Shown piece by piece: positions 1 to 8,986 of a DNA stretch of 64,000 nt (positions within the stretch are counted from its first letter, which is position 1; every line of letters starts with the position of its first letter). The stretch comes from Bacteroidota bacterium. GTDB taxonomy: Bacteria; Bacteroidota; Bacteroidia; Bacteroidales; NBLH01. The position numbers were made by a program, and so were the translations under genes. Under the pieces are notes generated by a model. That model was not told the origin of the DNA and made no database searches. It saw only the letters and a program-made list of their open reading frames with translations. The stretch lies in the NCBI GenBank assembly GCA_025361565.1, contig JANYKN010000116.1:410470-474469 (forward strand), read 5' to 3'.

Positions 1-1098
1 ATTATTATTGGGACCGTATCGGAGACTATAAAACTTTTTACGTTTCAAATCTAATTTGTTAACGCCTCCACCTTTGGTAGCTATCCATAATATTTTTGAA
101 CGGTCTTCGAAAATTGTCCAAACCCTGTTGTTACTTAGACTGTATTTATCGAGTATATCATAAAAATAGGTAATAAAGTGTTTGTTCTTACGATCGTAAA
201 AGTTCAGGCCATTTTCAGTGCCAATCCAAATATCACCGTTTGAATCTTCAAAAACTTTATTTACATATTCATCACTAATGGAGTATGGATTAGAAATGTC
301 GTATTTAAATTGCTTGAGTTGTTTTCTATCTTTATCAAAAGTATATAACCCATCGGAAGTGCCAATCCATAGCAATTCATTTTTATCGATCAAAAGCGAT
401 CTGATTGAAATTTCTCTTGCTTGATCATAACTCTCAAAACCAAGAATATAATGTGTTATTTTATTTGTTTTTAGATTGAAGTAATCTAGGCTTTTATTTG
501 TTCCAACCCAAAGATTCTTATCCTTATCAATAACTAATGCATCAACATCATTTGACGAAATTGTATTTGTATCTTTATCATTATATAAATATCTTTCAAA
601 TTCGCCAGTTTTTACGTTTAAATAATTTATTCCACCGCCTGATGTAGCTATCCAAAGGTTACCTTTTTCATCTTCGATTAGGCAACGTATATTATTGCTG
701 CTTATACTGGAAGGTTCATCTTCACTATTAACAAAATGAGTAAACTCATTTTTTAATGGATCAAATCGATCCAATCCTCCATAATGAGTCCCAAACCACA
801 AATATCCTTGCTTATCTTCAAGGATTTCACCAAAATTATTTGAAATAAGTGAATTTAAATTGGTAGGATCGTTAAAATATTGTTTAAATGAAAAGCCATC
901 GTATCTGTTTAATCCATCCTGAGTGCCAAACCACATAAATCCATAGCGATCCTGAAAAATAGCATACACATTATCGTGCGATAATCCATCCCTCCTAGTC
1001 AAATTATCAAACCTCACGTCTATTTGAGAAATAGCGTTATTGGTTTGCAGGAATATAGTAAAACCTAAGAATAATATGTAAACAATGCTTTTGTACAT
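1..1098 (-). CDS. Two-component regulator propeller (Reg_prop) sensor protein, N-terminal part
   Basis: The gene starts with ATG at 1098 on the minus strand and runs off the left edge, so 366 residues are visible and the C-terminus is missing. It opens with a signal peptide or membrane anchor (MYKSIVYILFLGF). About seven beta-propeller repeats follow, each with the Reg_prop signature D-x-x-G-x-(L/I)-W-(F/I/V)-G/A-T, for example GYLWFGTHYGG, GNLWIATSGGG, NLWVGTN, LLWIGTSDG, DIWIGTENG and ILWIATKGGG. Such periplasmic propellers precede histidine kinases, GGDEF, SpoIIE or HTH modules in this phylum, and which one follows here cannot be seen. Because the reading frame is open to the edge, the gene is incomplete only because of the window. 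Confidence 0.9.
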   Translation of the reverse strand, partial: MYKSIVYILFLGFTIFLQTNNAISQIDVRFDNLTRRDGLSHDNVYAIFQDRYGFMWFGTQDGLNRYDGFSFKQYFNDPTNLNSLISNNFGEILEDKQGYLWFGTHYGGLDRFDPLKNEFTHFVNSEDEPSSISSNNIRCLIEDEKGNLWIATSGGGINYLNVKTGEFERYLYNDKDTNTISSNDVDALVIDKDKNLWVGTNKSLDYFNLKTNKITHYILGFESYDQAREISIRSLLIDKNELLWIGTSDGLYTFDKDRKQLKQFKYDISNPYSISDEYVNKVFEDSNGDIWIGTENGLNFYDRKNKHFITYFYDILDKYSLSNNRVWTIFEDRSKILWIATKGGGVNKLDLKRKKFYSLRYGPNNN

Positions 1099-1174
1099 TT
1101 ATTTTTTAATCATTTATGCAAAGATCGTAATAAATAATTGTGTTTAATGAATATCGCCAATTCATTAACACATT

Positions 1175-3406
1175 CTATCCATTGATTTTAATTCCCATTA
1201 CCAATATGTCATCAATTTGCTTTTCGTGTCCTTTCCATTTTTGCAAAGCTTTATTGAGCTCCATACTTTGCTGTTCCATGCTTTGAGATGAAACCGAAAT
1301 AAGCAATTGTTTGAATTTGCTATACAAAAATTTCAAACGCCTGTCACCTCCAAATTGATCAGCATATCCATCCGAAAACATATACAAAACATCATTTTCT
1401 TTCAGATCAAAAGATTTAAGATTATACTTTTGAACTTGTCCATGAGAAATACCTATCGGATTTTTATCCGGTTTAATTTCAATTAAAATTTTTCCATCAG
1501 ATTTTTCAATTGTAAAATCATGTGTTTTATTTGATTTTATTATATCTTCAATTTCTTTATCCGATTCGGATGAGCGAACAATATAAATAGGATTGTAAGC
1601 TCCTGCATATTTTAATTTTCTGTTTTCATAATCAATCAAACAAACAGACAAGTCTATTCCATCTTTGGATTTGCCTGTTTGGTTGGTTTGGTGAAGTGCA
1701 CTTACCACATTGGCTTTTAAATTATCAAGAATTTCTGACGGGGTGGTTATTCCTTTTTTTAAAATAATTTCATTTAACAGAGTAATACCCAACATACTCA
1801 TGAATGCTCCGGGAACACCATGCCCTGTGCAATCAGCAGCAACTACGATTACCTTTTTCTTTTTTATTTGATGTGCCCAATAAAAATCACCACTTACAAT
1901 ATCGCGAGGCAAAAAATAAATAAAATGATCCCCTAATATATTCTTCATATATTCTAGTGGAGGAAGTACCGCTGATTGAATATTTCCTGCATATTCGATA
2001 CTATCAGTAATTGCCTTTTTTTGTTGAATTATAAAATCACGTTGCTCTATTACATAATCTCTTTGCCTCTCAATTTCATCTCGTTGACTTTCCATTTCAT
2101 CGCGTTGAGCTTCAATTTCTTCCTTTTGTGAAACAACTTCAGCTGTTCGCTCCTTTACTTTTTGATCCAACTCGGCATTCATTTTATCGATATGTGAAAC
2201 ATACTCATGCAGTTTTCCTGTCATGATATTGTAGTTTTCAGATAGCTCACCCAACTCATCGTTTGTTCTTACTAAACTGTAATTTTGCAATTGCCCGCCA
2301 GTTGTTTTTTGCATATTTTGCAATAATTCCCTAACTGGGCTGATTATATCAGAATTTGTCCACCTTACAAAAGAAATTAAATAAATAATAGTGACAAATA
2401 TTCCGGATGCGATACCTACAAACATTAAAAAGCTATCAATTACATTGATATAATGAAGATTCTTGCCTTGTGCAAATGCTTGTAAATCGTCATTACTCAC
2501 AAGTTTTGCATATTCCCCAAATATCACTTTGTATTCACCAATTGTTGGTTTATATAATCCTATATCATCAAGCGAAGTCATGCTCATAAAAATATAGGCA
2601 ACAACAATGCTCAAAGGCATTAAACTAGTAAGAAAGCTGGATAATACAAGCCTATGGCTAATTTTGCCACCTTTAGACTTGTAAATATTTTTCCGTAATT
2701 CTTCTGGCGAAAAAATATGATGCAGATAGATAATCTGCATTTTATGTTTTTGATAAAAATAAGTATATGCTATAGTAAGCAAACTTGCCAATAAAAAAAT
2801 TGCCCAATATTCTATAAAAATTTGCCTGCGAAAACTTTCCTCGAAAACATTATTTATAAACAGTTTGTTTACTAAATTAATATTCTGGGCAATAAATGGT
2901 ATCGAAATAATAGCAGCGGTAATAATTGGAGAATAGAGGATTGTCTTTCTACAAAACCGAACAATTATAACTGGTATTGAGGCACCTTTCCTTTTTCTCC
3001 TAAAATAGATTTTGTATGGAAGTGAAAACAAAAATCCCAGCAACAATGAAATTAAAAAACAATCGAAAAACAATTCTTCACCTTGCCCAAAGTATCCTTT
3101 ATTATTATTCTGATCAAGGCTGAAATTCAAACCATGCGGTTTTTTATGCAAAGAGTCAGACTCTGAATTTCCAGTTTTATTAACAAGAGTATCAATTTGT
3201 ATGACTTTATTATCAGTTAATGTATCTATAACAATTGACCTTATACTGTCTTTCCCTGAAAAAACAAAATCCTTCATGTTCATCTTTAGCAATTTGGGGC
3301 TATTGGTAACAGTTAACATTCCGATCATAGGAGAAATCAGCATGTAATAAAGGATAATAGGAATGATCAATATTCTAATACCTCTGTATTTTGGAACTTT
3401 TTGCAT
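1175..3406 (-). CDS. SpoIIE-type PP2C serine phosphatase with membrane sensor and HAMP domain
   Basis: 743 residues, ATG start. Hydrophobic segments lie near residues 10-30, 112-135, 155-175, 198-218, 253-277 and 324-348. A HAMP-like segment follows (about 350-405), then a charged coiled coil (about 405-470) with a repeated Q-R-D-E/F pattern. The C-terminal 250 residues form a SpoIIE phosphatase: GDFYW, AADCTGHGVPGAFMSMLG, and FSDGYADQFGG carry the metal-binding aspartates, and the protein ends with DDILVMGIKI. The family dephosphorylates phosphoserine on anti-sigma-antagonist (STAS) proteins, so this is a likely membrane-linked regulator. The partner is not visible. It lies 76 bp upstream of the Reg_prop gene on the same strand, so the two could be co-transcribed. 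Confidence 0.92.
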   Translation of the reverse strand: MQKVPKYRGIRILIIPIILYYMLISPMIGMLTVTNSPKLLKMNMKDFVFSGKDSIRSIVIDTLTDNKVIQIDTLVNKTGNSESDSLHKKPHGLNFSLDQNNNKGYFGQGEELFFDCFLISLLLGFLFSLPYKIYFRRKRKGASIPVIIVRFCRKTILYSPIITAAIISIPFIAQNINLVNKLFINNVFEESFRRQIFIEYWAIFLLASLLTIAYTYFYQKHKMQIIYLHHIFSPEELRKNIYKSKGGKISHRLVLSSFLTSLMPLSIVVAYIFMSMTSLDDIGLYKPTIGEYKVIFGEYAKLVSNDDLQAFAQGKNLHYINVIDSFLMFVGIASGIFVTIIYLISFVRWTNSDIISPVRELLQNMQKTTGGQLQNYSLVRTNDELGELSENYNIMTGKLHEYVSHIDKMNAELDQKVKERTAEVVSQKEEIEAQRDEMESQRDEIERQRDYVIEQRDFIIQQKKAITDSIEYAGNIQSAVLPPLEYMKNILGDHFIYFLPRDIVSGDFYWAHQIKKKKVIVVAADCTGHGVPGAFMSMLGITLLNEIILKKGITTPSEILDNLKANVVSALHQTNQTGKSKDGIDLSVCLIDYENRKLKYAGAYNPIYIVRSSESDKEIEDIIKSNKTHDFTIEKSDGKILIEIKPDKNPIGISHGQVQKYNLKSFDLKENDVLYMFSDGYADQFGGDRRLKFLYSKFKQLLISVSSQSMEQQSMELNKALQKWKGHEKQIDDILVMGIKING

Positions 3407-3893
3407 CCTAATTGAATTTGAAAGCTTACTAAATGAATTTCAACTCTATTATACAAAAGTATAATAATCACATATAAATAAGAATGTTCTAGTCTGTTTT
3501 ATCATTATAAAACATATACTTGTCAAATAATTAAAAACAATTTGATTTCTTGAATTAATTGATTCTTTTTTCGAGAGACCAAATATACAATGATTTTATT
3601 TATCTTTTTTATTTTGAAAACATTGAACTTATGTTTGAAAACATCGTTTTGTCAAATAAATAATTGACTGTTCTATGTGAAATTTGAAAATAAATTTTGA
3701 AAATGTTCATTTTGGAGATTTGATTTTTAAAATTTACTTTGCACAAGTATTTTTTTTATAGAGTTGAAGTTAGAACATAATTGACTCTATTCAATTCAAA
3801 ACTAACAATTCATAATTTAAGTTGTTTATGCAATATTCTATAATTATTAAAATTGTATAGTTCTATTTTTTACATCTATTTTAAATTCAATTA
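3407..3893. other. 487-bp intergenic region between divergent genes
   Basis: Very AT-rich, with no credible ORF. It must hold the divergent promoters of the SpoIIE phosphatase (minus) and the EamA transporter (plus). Visible structure: a perfect 8-bp inverted repeat with a 4-nt spacer at 3447-3466 (TATTATAC / GTATAATA), and two exact copies of TTTGAAAACAT at 3613-3623 and 3634-3644, 21 bp apart, with looser TTTGAAAA copies near 3683 and 3696. No exact TAnnTTTG box could be assigned with confidence. Confidence 0.5.
3613..3644. repeat. Direct repeat TTTGAAAACAT x2, 21-bp period
   Basis: Two identical 11-mers start at 3613 and 3634, exactly two helical turns apart, inside the divergent intergenic region. 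Related TTTGAAAA words occur near 3683 and 3696. The spacing would suit a dimeric DNA-binding regulator, but in AT-rich DNA such words can arise by chance. Confidence 0.3.
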
Positions 3894-4754
3894 ATGGTTT
3901 ACCTGATTTTCAGTATTATTTCGAGCAGTTTAATTTACATTACTTTTAAATTTGCAGCACATTTCAATGTCAAAATATTTCCAATCATTGTTTTAAATTA
4001 TATCACAGCTGCAATAATTGGCTATCTCATAGGTAATCAGCATTACAGCGTAAATTATATTTTGGATGCCCGATGGTTTTATACTTCAATTATTTTAGGT
4101 GTACTCTTTATCATCATGTTTTACGTTATCGGTCTATCTACCAAAAGTGCCGGAATTACATTGACCAGTATAAGTACAAAAATGTCAGTTGTTTTTCCCA
4201 TACTGTTTTCCATTTTTTATTATAGCGAAACAATCAATGTATTTAAAATTACTGGTATTTTATTGGCAATTCTTTCAATTTTTCTTTCATCACTTAAAGG
4301 CGAAAACTCACATTTAAAAACTGGCAAACTGCTTTTTCCAATGTTGCTTTTTTTTGGGATGGGAATTGTAGATTCATTGGTAAAGTTTAACCAGGAAGAA
4401 TATTTACAGAATAAAGGAATTAATGAATCATCGACCATTTGCTTTGCAGTGGCATCAATTATTGGCATTATTGTTTATTTTTATACGAATAAAAAGGACT
4501 CATTTAAAATTAGATGGAATACCCTTATTGTTGGAATTATCCTTGGAATGGCTAATTTCGGCTCTCTTTACTTTTTAATTTCAGCTTTGAATTCCAAATT
4601 TACCGACAGTTCCATTATTTTTGCCATTAATAATACCATTATCATTGTGTTTACGGCCTTAGCAGGTAAATTTATATTTAAAGAAAAATTAATTCTGATT
4701 AACTGGTTAGGTATTTTAATTTCTATTATTGCAATTGTCTCGCTTTCATTATAG
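3894..4754 (+). CDS. EamA/DMT-family membrane transporter
   Basis: 286 residues, almost entirely hydrophobic, with about ten predicted transmembrane helices in two halves, as in the drug/metabolite transporter family. The first half ends near ...GILLAILSIFLSSLKG and the second near ...NWLGILISIIAIVSLSL, the typical terminal helices of the two EamA repeats. The substrate cannot be read from sequence; family members export metabolites or amino acids. It ends 11 bp before the YigZ gene and is probably co-transcribed with it. Confidence 0.85.
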   Translation: MVYLIFSIISSSLIYITFKFAAHFNVKIFPIIVLNYITAAIIGYLIGNQHYSVNYILDARWFYTSIILGVLFIIMFYVIGLSTKSAGITLTSISTKMSVVFPILFSIFYYSETINVFKITGILLAILSIFLSSLKGENSHLKTGKLLFPMLLFFGMGIVDSLVKFNQEEYLQNKGINESSTICFAVASIIGIIVYFYTNKKDSFKIRWNTLIVGIILGMANFGSLYFLISALNSKFTDSSIIFAINNTIIIVFTALAGKFIFKEKLILINWLGILISIIAIVSLSL

Positions 4755-4765
4755 ATTCATTATCA

Positions 4766-5362
4766 ATGGCAGATCAATACAAAACAATAAAGGAATATAC
4801 TGAAGGTAGCTTTAAAGACAGAGGCAGCCGTTTTCTTTCATTTGCCTTTCCTGTTGATAATGAATTGGAAGTAAACAAACACAGAGCAGATCTAAGAAAA
4901 AAGTATTTTGATGCAAAACATCACGTTTATGCCTTTCACCTGGGGGTCGACAATCCATTTTTCAGATCCAGTGATGATGGAGAGCCTTCAAATTCGTCAG
5001 GACCACCGGTATTAGGCCAAATTCGTTCCTTTGGACTTACTAATATTTTAATTGTTGTTGTAAGATATTTTGGTGGCACTAAATTAGGAGTTCCTGGATT
5101 AATAAATGCATACAAATCTGCGGCTTTTGATGCAATATCCAATGCACAAATTATTACTAAAAATATTGAATTTCAACTTATTGTTGAGTTTCAATACAAT
5201 GAAATGAATCATGTTATGCGTCTGTTAAAAAATGAAGGTGTTCGGATTATTTCTCAGAATTTCGAATCGAATTGTACTATCCAAATCCATGTTACTAAAC
5301 TGGTTTATGATAAACTGGTTGAAAATTTATTGAAAATAAAATCACTTCTAATTATTCCCTAA
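4766..5362 (+). CDS. YigZ/IMPACT-family (UPF0029) protein
   Basis: 198 residues, close to the usual length of about 200. The N-terminal UPF0029 domain shows the family signatures DDGEPSNSSGPPVLGQI (near residues 72-88) and VVVRYFGGTKLGVPGLI (near 97-113). A C-terminal ferredoxin-like DUF1949 region follows. The family includes E. coli YigZ and eukaryotic IMPACT; its bacterial biochemical role is not settled. The start lies 11 bp after the EamA gene, which suggests one transcript. Confidence 0.92.
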   Translation: MADQYKTIKEYTEGSFKDRGSRFLSFAFPVDNELEVNKHRADLRKKYFDAKHHVYAFHLGVDNPFFRSSDDGEPSNSSGPPVLGQIRSFGLTNILIVVVRYFGGTKLGVPGLINAYKSAAFDAISNAQIITKNIEFQLIVEFQYNEMNHVMRLLKNEGVRIISQNFESNCTIQIHVTKLVYDKLVENLLKIKSLLIIP

Positions 5363-5496
5363 ATCCCAAATTGATTTTTTTCAAACAATATAGAACGCTG
5401 AATTTATGCAACTTAGCAATAATATATACATGTACTATGTTTGTAATTATTGCTCAAAAATGAAAGAAATTTCAAGCATTTTAAAGAAAATTAGCT

Positions 5497-5504
5497 TATC
5501 TTTG
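5497..5504 (+). promoter_or_regulatory. Candidate -7 box of the pyrBI promoter
   Basis: The word TATCTTTG matches the Bacteroidota -7 consensus TAnnTTTG exactly and lies 130 bp upstream of pyrB. No TTTG -33 box stands out at the usual distance, so the match is partial. The inferred start would be near 5510, giving a leader of about 115 nt that contains the short ORF at 5519 and the hairpin at 5560. Confidence 0.5.
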
Positions 5505-5518
5505 CTAAAATTATCCAG

Positions 5519-5626
5519 ATGACCAAGTGCATTCCAGATTATAATAATCAAAATCAATCAAAGCAAAGCCTTTTAAGCTTTGCTTTTTTTATATATATCC
5601 CTGTTAATCATTATAAATTAAGTTAA
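5519..5626 (+). CDS. Putative pyrBI leader peptide (pyrL-like, 35 aa)
   Basis: A 35-codon ATG-started frame whose TAA stop (5624-5626) directly abuts the pyrB ATG at 5627. It begins MTKCIPDYNN, runs straight through the terminator hairpin at 5560-5586 (from about codon 14) and its U-tract, and ends ...NHYKLS. This arrangement copies the E. coli pyrBI leader, where a 44-codon ORF crosses the attenuator and couples translation to transcription. No Shine-Dalgarno sequence is seen, which is normal in this phylum. No homology to E. coli pyrL is claimed; the evidence is positional. It could be a chance open frame. Confidence 0.45.
   Translation: MTKCIPDYNNQNQSKQSLLSFAFFIYIPVNHYKLS
5560..5590 (+). 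terminator. Rho-independent hairpin upstream of pyrB (candidate attenuator)
   Basis: A perfect 10-bp stem (AAAGCAAAGC / GCTTTGCTTT) with a 7-nt loop, followed by a run of T to 5590. It lies downstream of a TATCTTTG box and only 36 bp before the pyrB start, with no second promoter in that gap. pyrBI transcripts starting at 5.5 kb must therefore read through it. It may instead simply end the EamA-yigZ transcript. Confidence 0.75.
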
Positions 5627-6535
5627 ATGAAAAATAGAAGTTTAGTGTCGATTGAGGATTACTCAAAAGAGGAAATTCTAAGGATTTTAGAACTTTCGGA
5701 ATATTTTGAAAACAACCAGAATCAAAAATTGCTTGAGAACAAAGTGGTTGCTATGCTTTTTTATGAGCCATCAACCCGCACACGTTTAAGTTTTGAAAGC
5801 GCAGTAAATAGATTAGGCGGCAGGGTTATCGGTTTTAGCGATGCTGGAAGCTCAAGTGTATCTAAAGGAGAATCGTTGAAAGATACCATTCAAACTGTGA
5901 GCAAATATTCAGATCTAATTGTGATGCGCCATCCACTGGAAGGTGCCGCCAGATTTGCAAGCGAAGTATCGGATGTTCCGGTGATTAATGCAGGAGATGG
6001 CGCCAATCAGCATCCAACACAAACCTTGCTAGATTTATACTCAATTTTAAAAACCCAAGGTACTTTAAACGATCTAAATATATTTTTAGTGGGAGATTTA
6101 AAATATGGCCGCACCGTTCATTCATTACTTATAGCCTTGTCACATTTTAATCCTGTTTTTAATTTTATCGCTCATCCTAGGCTTCAAATTCCAAATGAAT
6201 ATAAAATTTATTTGAATGAATTGGGAATTAAGTACTACGAACATACCGAATTTTCAAGTATCATTTCAAAAGCTGACATTATATACATGACCAGGGTTCA
6301 ACGCGAAAGATTTACTGATCCTGTAGAATATGAAAAAATTAAAGATGTGTATGTTCTTAAAAATTCCATGCTTGATAACACCAAGCCAAATATGAGAATT
6401 CTTCATCCATTGCCAAGGGTAAACGAAATTGATATAGATGTTGATGATAACCCTAAAGCTTATTATTTTACTCAGGCTAAAAATGGAGTCTATACCAGGC
6501 AGGCTATTATTGCCAGCATCTTAGAATTAAATTAG
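5627..6535 (+). CDS. pyrB: Aspartate carbamoyltransferase catalytic chain
   Basis: 302 residues, full length. It catalyses carbamoyl phosphate plus L-aspartate to N-carbamoyl-L-aspartate, the first committed step of pyrimidine synthesis. The carbamoyl-phosphate motif STRTR is at residues 49-53, HPTQTLLDL near 128-136, and the aspartate-binding HPLPR near 265. It is followed 77 bp later by the regulatory chain pyrI, so an allosteric c6r6 holoenzyme is expected. The 5' leader looks like an attenuator. Residues between the two active-site motifs match the family well, and no damage is visible. Confidence 0.98.
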   Translation: MKNRSLVSIEDYSKEEILRILELSEYFENNQNQKLLENKVVAMLFYEPSTRTRLSFESAVNRLGGRVIGFSDAGSSSVSKGESLKDTIQTVSKYSDLIVMRHPLEGAARFASEVSDVPVINAGDGANQHPTQTLLDLYSILKTQGTLNDLNIFLVGDLKYGRTVHSLLIALSHFNPVFNFIAHPRLQIPNEYKIYLNELGIKYYEHTEFSSIISKADIIYMTRVQRERFTDPVEYEKIKDVYVLKNSMLDNTKPNMRILHPLPRVNEIDIDVDDNPKAYYFTQAKNGVYTRQAIIASILELN

Positions 6536-6612
6536 TGCAATTAAATAAACACAATTCAGTTAAGGCTTTCAATTCATATTGAGATTGAGCCTGAAACAAT
6601 AAAATATATCAG

Positions 6613-7074
6613 ATGAAAGAAGAAAAAACATTACAGGTAAATGCAATTAAAGATGGTACTGTAATAGACCATATTCCAGCAAAAAATCTTTTTAAGGTAA
6701 TCAAAGTATTAAACCTTGGAACACTTATAGATACTGTTACTTTTGGGTCGAACCTTGAAAGTAAAAAACTTGGAAAAAAAGCAATTATCAAAATGAGCAA
6801 TAAGTATTTTGATGATGAAGAAATCAACAAATTAATTTTAGTTGCTCCCCAGGCTAGATTGAATATAATAAAAGACTACCAGGTAGTTGAAAAAAAGCAA
6901 GTTAAGGTTCCTGAAACTATTTTAGGAATAGCTAAATGTGTAAATCCAAAATGTATAACCAATAATGAAAATGTACTCACTAAATTCAAAGTGATGTATA
7001 ATAAAAGTGTTGATTTAAAATGCTTGTATTGCGAAAAAATCACTGATCAGGATCACATTGTAATCAATAGCTAA
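6613..7074 (+). CDS. pyrI: Aspartate carbamoyltransferase regulatory chain
   Basis: 153 residues, the usual size. The N-terminal allosteric domain begins LQVNAIKDGTVIDHIPA, the nucleotide-binding region of PyrI proteins. The C-terminal zinc domain has four cysteines in the pattern CVNPKC...CLYC (near residues 110-140), which holds the contact with PyrB. It lies 77 bp after pyrB on the same strand and ends just before a strong terminator, so pyrBI forms a two-gene operon. The regulatory chain binds CTP/ATP in characterised enzymes. Confidence 0.97.
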   Translation: MKEEKTLQVNAIKDGTVIDHIPAKNLFKVIKVLNLGTLIDTVTFGSNLESKKLGKKAIIKMSNKYFDDEEINKLILVAPQARLNIIKDYQVVEKKQVKVPETILGIAKCVNPKCITNNENVLTKFKVMYNKSVDLKCLYCEKITDQDHIVINS

Positions 7075-7087
7075 CTTTAATTTAAAA

Positions 7088-7130
7088 TTAAAACTGCATA
7101 ATTCAGATATCCAGAATTATGCAGTTTTAA
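7088..7130. terminator. Bidirectional terminator between pyrI and a convergent gene
   Basis: A perfect 17-bp inverted repeat (left arm 7088-7104, right arm 7114-7130) with a 9-nt loop. The stem has T/A-rich ends on both strands. It lies 13 bp after pyrI and 17 bp before the end of the convergent gene, so it can serve both. Confidence 0.88.
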
Positions 7131-7147
7131 TTATCGGCAAACCAGAC

Positions 7148-7573
7148 TTATTCATTTTTCACAATTTCGTTCTTGTCGAGACCAAATTCATAGTCAAGAA
7201 TTTTATAATTTGAACCTCTTTTTATAAAATCAATATGTTCATAAATAGTTCCCTTCGAATTATTAACTGTATAGTCAAGTTTGGTAATGCTTTTTCCATC
7301 AATAGTTTCTGTATGAAATCCTGTATTTGCATATGAAACAAGATTGCCCCATTGTTCTGTATGCGAATTTAAGATTTGAATCCAAGCATCTTTGGGGTGT
7401 GCTTTTAATGCTTCTGTATCCAGTAATTTTAAGATATTCTCATAATCTCCGTTTTTCAAACAAGCATAAAATTGATCGCCTTGTTCTCCTGAGCGTGAAA
7501 CTGAACTGAAGAAGAATCCTGAGATTACCATTCCACCTATAATTGCAATAACTAATAAATAAACTCGTCTCAT
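7148..7573 (-). CDS. Small membrane-anchored or secreted protein of unknown function
   Basis: 141 residues, ATG start. The N-terminal 28 residues form a hydrophobic anchor or signal (LLVIAIIGGMVISGFFF). The rest resembles small alpha/beta domains of the NTF2/DUF4019 type: a helix with YACLKNGDYENILKLL, then beta strands ending in YKILDYEFGLDK. This resemblance is by eye and the function is unknown. It converges on pyrI across a shared terminator and is divergent from the PLP enzyme at 7807. Confidence 0.7.
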   Translation of the reverse strand: MRRVYLLVIAIIGGMVISGFFFSSVSRSGEQGDQFYACLKNGDYENILKLLDTEALKAHPKDAWIQILNSHTEQWGNLVSYANTGFHTETIDGKSITKLDYTVNNSKGTIYEHIDFIKRGSNYKILDYEFGLDKNEIVKNE

Positions 7574-7764
7574 AACTTATAGTATTTATAAATTAATAGG
7601 TTAAGTTAGAAAAAAATGCCCAATAAATCAACTAAACTTGGCTGATGAATAAGATTTTTTGACAAATAAAGTATTTCAGTTGTCGAAATTCTAATTTTAA
7701 TGTCCTTTAATTATTTATACGGAAGGATCATCATTATGTTTCACCATTTATATAAAATCTTTAC

Positions 7765-7772
7765 TAAATTTG
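7765..7772 (+). promoter_or_regulatory. Candidate -7 box for the PLP enzyme gene
   Basis: TAAATTTG fits TAnnTTTG exactly and lies 35 bp upstream of the ATG at 7807. A clear -33 TTTG is not seen, so the assignment is tentative. Confidence 0.35.
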
Positions 7773-7806
7773 AAATCTCAAATTCCAAAGACTTAATAGT
7801 TACAAA

Positions 7807-8970
7807 ATGAAAAAAATAAACACTCACAGAACTCCTATATATCGTGAATCTGGTTTTTATCTTGAAAGTTCAGAACAAACACTTCTGGCATTTAAATCTG
7901 AATCGGAAAATCCACACGAACCAGAAAAATATATATATTCCAGATATAGAAATCCAACTGTTGTAGCTGTTGAGCAACAAATGATGAAAATAGAAGATTC
8001 TGAATGGTCACTTTTGACCGAAAGTGGAATGGCTGCAATTGATATTGCACTGTCCATCTTTCAGGAGGCAGATGATAAAAGGCCATGGTTGTTCTTTACC
8101 GAAATATATGGAGGAACCAATAGTTATATCGATTCGATTCTGATTAAAAGGCGAGGAGTGAATACAATTCGTTTTGCTTCTGGAGCTGATAACTATGTTC
8201 TGGAAGAATTTATTGAAATTATTGAGCTTAAAAAACCAAAACTTATCTATTTCGAAGCGGTTTCTAATCCTATGCTGATTGTGACTGATGTTTTATCTTT
8301 TATAAATGAAGCAAAAAAAAGGAATATTATTGTAATTATCGATAATACTTTTGCAACTCCTTATTTATGGAAACCTTTAGCTGATGGTGCTGATTTGGTA
8401 ATCCACAGTGCAACCAAATATTTATCGGGCCACGGAAATATTTCTGCAGGAGTAATTAGTGGCAATGATAAAGTTTTGATGCAAAAAGCAATTGAATACC
8501 GCAAATGGGTCGGTCACATGCTAAGTCCCGATGATGCTTATCGTTTGGGCACTCAAATGCAAACCTTTGAATTACGGTTTGGAAAACAAATCGAAAATGC
8601 ATTTCATTTGGCAGAATTTCTTGAAAATCACTACAATGTTGAAAAAGTATTTTATCCCGGTTTGGAATCGCATGCAAGCCACAATTTTGCAAATAAAATT
8701 TTCAATAAAAAAGGCTATGGTGCTATGATTACATTTCAGTTGGCAGGCGATACGGACAATATCAAAAGAGAAAGAAGTAAAACTTTTATTGAAAAATTCT
8801 CCAGATATTTTTATCTAATTCCGAGCCTTGGCGATACAGAAACTATTTTTATGCCTGTAGATGCAGTTTGGGGCGATAAATATCCTTATCCCGGAACAAT
8901 TCGTTTATCAATTGGCATTGAAAATTATGAACATATAGAAAATGCAATAAACTTTGCACTAGATTTTTAA
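7807..8970 (+). CDS. Cys/Met metabolism PLP-dependent enzyme (trans-sulfuration family)
   Basis: 387 residues, typical of cystathionine gamma-synthase, cystathionine gamma/beta-lyase and methionine gamma-lyase. The PLP-binding motif HSATKYLSGHG places the Schiff-base lysine at residue 204. A conserved IDNTFATPYL segment lies just upstream, and the C-terminus has the SLGDTET and RLSIGIE motifs. Sequence alone does not separate synthase from lyase. The nearest neighbours are unrelated, so context gives no substrate. It ends 16 bp from a convergent gene. Confidence 0.9.
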   Translation: MKKINTHRTPIYRESGFYLESSEQTLLAFKSESENPHEPEKYIYSRYRNPTVVAVEQQMMKIEDSEWSLLTESGMAAIDIALSIFQEADDKRPWLFFTEIYGGTNSYIDSILIKRRGVNTIRFASGADNYVLEEFIEIIELKKPKLIYFEAVSNPMLIVTDVLSFINEAKKRNIIVIIDNTFATPYLWKPLADGADLVIHSATKYLSGHGNISAGVISGNDKVLMQKAIEYRKWVGHMLSPDDAYRLGTQMQTFELRFGKQIENAFHLAEFLENHYNVEKVFYPGLESHASHNFANKIFNKKGYGAMITFQLAGDTDNIKRERSKTFIEKFSRYFYLIPSLGDTETIFMPVDAVWGDKYPYPGTIRLSIGIENYEHIENAINFALDF

Positions 8971-8986
8971 CTTCTAAAATTTAGTT

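Noticed and set aside
3447-3466. TATTATAC-AAAA-GTATAATA inverted repeat as a terminator or operator
   Set aside because: A/T-rich stem with no T tract; cannot be told from chance, so noted only as part of the intergenic region.
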